From the NCBI GenBank assembly GCA_027068235.1, contig JAMOUE010000306.1:1-7037 (forward strand): DNA of 7,037 nt, written 5' to 3'. The stretch comes from Deltaproteobacteria bacterium (GTDB lineage: Bacteria > Desulfobacterota > Dissulfuribacteria > Dissulfuribacterales > QOAL01). The notes beneath the pieces were generated by a model, which searched no databases, was not told the DNA's origin, and saw only the letters and a program-made list of their open reading frames with translations. Positions 5,579 to 7,037 of the stretch are shown here, in pieces (within the stretch, counting starts at the first letter, position 1; each line of letters starts with the position of its first letter). The position numbers were made by a program, and so were the translations under genes.

Positions 5579-6856
5579 TCATTTTGCAGGGATTTCTTCA
5601 ACATTATTCATATAGGGGATAAGGGCCTTTGGAATTCTTACACTCCCATCTTCTTGCTGATAATTTTCAAGAATTGCTACAACAGTCCTTCCTACGGCTA
5701 GACCCGAACCATTAAGGGTATGCACAAAGCGTGTCTTTTTCTGGCCACTTGGACGATAGCGGATATTTGCCCGTCTTGCCTGGAAATCTTCGAAGTTGGA
5801 ACAAGAAGAGATCTCACAAAACCGATTTTGCCCAGGTAGCCATACCTCAATATCGTATGTTTTGGCAGCGCTGAATCCAAGATCTCCTGTACACAACGCT
5901 ACTACACGGTAGGGGATCTCAAGAAGTTGGAGCACCTCTTCTGCATCCATCAAAAGTGCCTCAAGTTCATCATAAGATGTCTCTGGACGAACAAACTTTA
6001 CAAGCTCAACCTTGTTGAACTGGTGCTGCCTAATTATCCCCTTTACGTCCCTACCGTAGGATCCAGCCTCTGAACGAAAGCAAGGGGTATAGGCAGCATA
6101 ATACTTTGGCAGCTCCTCTTCTTGAAGAATTTCATCACGATGTAGATTGGTTACAGGCACTTCAGCAGTTGGAATAAGATAATAATCCTTGAAGTTGAGT
6201 TTGAACAAATCTTCCTCAAATTTAGGCAATTGGCCTGTACCAAAAAGAGAAGCGCTGTTGACTATCACTGGAGGCATTACCTCCATATAGCCATGCTTCT
6301 CTCTGTGAAGATCCAACATAAAATTTATAAGAGCCCTTTCCAGCATGGCGCCAAGACCCATGTAAACCACAAAGCGAGACCCTGTAATCTTGGCGGCCCG
6401 TTTAAAATCCAAGATGCCTGTCTTTTCGCCGATATCCCAGTGTGGTATGGGCTCAAAGGAAAACTCAGGTATATCTCCCCATCTCTTTACAACAACATTG
6501 TCTTCATCGCTCTTGCCAACTGGAACCGAATCATGGGGAATGTTTGGAATTGAGAGCATAATCTTTTTTATTTCTTCCTGGATTGCATCTAGCTCTTTAT
6601 CAAGCTCTTTTATATCTTCGCCTACCTGCTTCATCTCAGCAATGAGGCTGGAGGCGTCTCCCCCTTCCTTTTTTATCTTACCTATCTGCTGCGAGACAGT
6701 ATTGCGCCTGTTACGAAGCTCTTCTATCTTCTGAATCAACTCTCTTCGTTTCTCATCAAGTTCCAAGAATCTATCCAGAGAAACTTGGCTACCTCTTAGT
6801 TCCAAGGCGTTTTTCACACGATCTAGATGCTCTCGTACAAATTTCAAGTCAAGCAT
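5579..6856 (-). CDS. serS: Seryl-tRNA synthetase
   Basis: A complete 425-residue class II aminoacyl-tRNA synthetase that charges tRNA-Ser (and tRNA-Sec, if present) with serine in the cytoplasm; the length is exactly typical of bacterial SerRS. Residues about 28-100 are charged and heptad-like, forming the long antiparallel coiled-coil arm that grips the long variable arm of tRNA-Ser. The catalytic domain shows a motif 1 region near 165-197 ending in MPPVIV, LFGTGQLPKF (204-213) and the serine-binding TAE loop T230-E232. Motif 2 is CFRSEAGSYGRD (259-270), continuing to IIRQHQF. Next comes CEISSCSNFEDFQARR (347-362), and motif 3 is NGSGLAVGRT (382-391) with R390. The ATG start is preceded at 8 bases by AAGGAG. 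It lies 13 bases downstream of another minus-strand gene, so it is probably its second cistron. There is no room for a T-box leader between them. No missing catalytic residue is seen. Confidence 0.98.
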   Translation of the reverse strand: MLDLKFVREHLDRVKNALELRGSQVSLDRFLELDEKRRELIQKIEELRNRRNTVSQQIGKIKKEGGDASSLIAEMKQVGEDIKELDKELDAIQEEIKKIMLSIPNIPHDSVPVGKSDEDNVVVKRWGDIPEFSFEPIPHWDIGEKTGILDFKRAAKITGSRFVVYMGLGAMLERALINFMLDLHREKHGYMEVMPPVIVNSASLFGTGQLPKFEEDLFKLNFKDYYLIPTAEVPVTNLHRDEILQEEELPKYYAAYTPCFRSEAGSYGRDVKGIIRQHQFNKVELVKFVRPETSYDELEALLMDAEEVLQLLEIPYRVVALCTGDLGFSAAKTYDIEVWLPGQNRFCEISSCSNFEDFQARRANIRYRPSGQKKTRFVHTLNGSGLAVGRTVVAILENYQQEDGSVRIPKALIPYMNNVEEIPAK

Positions 6857-6864
6857 TTATTAGA

Positions 6865-6870
6865 CTCCTT
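6865..6870 (-). promoter_or_regulatory. serS ribosome binding site overlapping the upstream stop codon
   Basis: The minus strand reads AAGGAG, 8 bases before the serS ATG. Its first A is the last base of the TAA stop (6870-6872) of the preceding gene. This arrangement suggests that ribosomes finishing the upstream gene help start serS, although the strong site would also work alone. Confidence 0.85.
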
Positions 6871-7037
6871 TAAAGTTTATGAACTGTCTGTCCTGCTAGA
6901 AGAAACCTCTCTTTGATTGCCGCCCTTGCAAGATTGGCAAGGGTAAAGACACTGTACTCCTGAAGAAGATGCATCCAACCGCCTATGTATGCCACATCCC
7001 TATATTGTGATGCAAGATTCAAAAGACGACTGGCAAT
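6870..7037 (-). CDS. Unrecognised protein, last 55 residues, cut by window edge
   Basis: A frame open from the window edge ends in TAA just before serS and would be its upstream operon partner. The visible tail begins IASRLLNLASQYRDV, continues AYIGGWMHLLQEY and ends IKERFLLAGQTVHKL. It is mixed helical and amphipathic, with a hydrophobic GGW turn, no cysteines and no membrane segment. I do not recognise the family from this fragment. The reasons to believe it is coding are the uninterrupted frame, codon composition like serS, a protein-like residue pattern and the tight join to serS. Confidence 0.72.
   Translation of the reverse strand: MASRLLNLASQYRDVAYIGGWMHLLQEYSVFTLANLARAAIKERFLLAGQTVHKL

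Noticed and set aside
6230..6734. Plus-strand open frames opposite serS
   Set aside because: They mirror SerRS codons (the Ser/Ile-rich text is the reverse of the coiled-coil region) and have no independent support.
6857..6869. T-box or other leader regulator for serS
   Set aside because: Only 13 bases separate serS from the upstream gene, so there is no space; any leader would lie before that gene.

Overview
The window reads as a chromosomal segment of an anaerobic, respiring bacterium. Gene content and protein style point to a Desulfobacterota-like (deltaproteobacterial) or related lineage, with moderate confidence. The support is a membrane-bound three-subunit formate dehydrogenase of the FdhA / Fdh3B-type / cytochrome b kind, a full-length bacterial SerRS, and moderate base composition. 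No plasmid, phage or insertion-sequence gene is visible.

Left part (about 1-3444, plus strand): the 3' end of a molybdenum/tungsten formate dehydrogenase catalytic subunit, then its four-cluster iron-sulfur subunit, then its diheme cytochrome b anchor. Only 7 bases after the cytochrome comes a DUF1343/NamZ-like protein (exo-N-acetylmuramidase family). All four share a strand with very short gaps (27, 19 and 7 bases), so they probably form one transcription unit. The first three would oxidise formate outside the membrane and pass electrons through Fe-S clusters and two hemes b to quinone. The fourth has no obvious link to formate.

Middle (3566-5338): a DUF434/DUF5616 protein on plus, whose C-terminal half carries acidic motifs reminiscent of NYN/PIN nucleases. 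It is convergent, with a 9-base gap, with an AT-rich SLC13/ArsB/NhaD-like (ion transporter superfamily) permease on minus.

Right part (5339-7037): a short intergenic region holds what look like back-to-back promoters sharing one -35 hexamer, one for the permease and one for a tRNA-Phe(GAA) gene. The tRNA is followed by a strong rho-independent terminator. Then, on minus, come a complete serS and the last 55 codons of an unrecognised gene directly upstream of it; the serS ribosome binding site overlaps that gene's stop codon.

No stretch longer than 300 bases lacks a gene. The largest gaps are 3445-3565, with no convincing signal, and 5339-5434, with the promoters. The most interesting points are the DUF434/DUF5616 protein as a possible uncharacterised nuclease, and the cytosolic-looking NamZ homologue with a PQHG motif inside a formate dehydrogenase operon.
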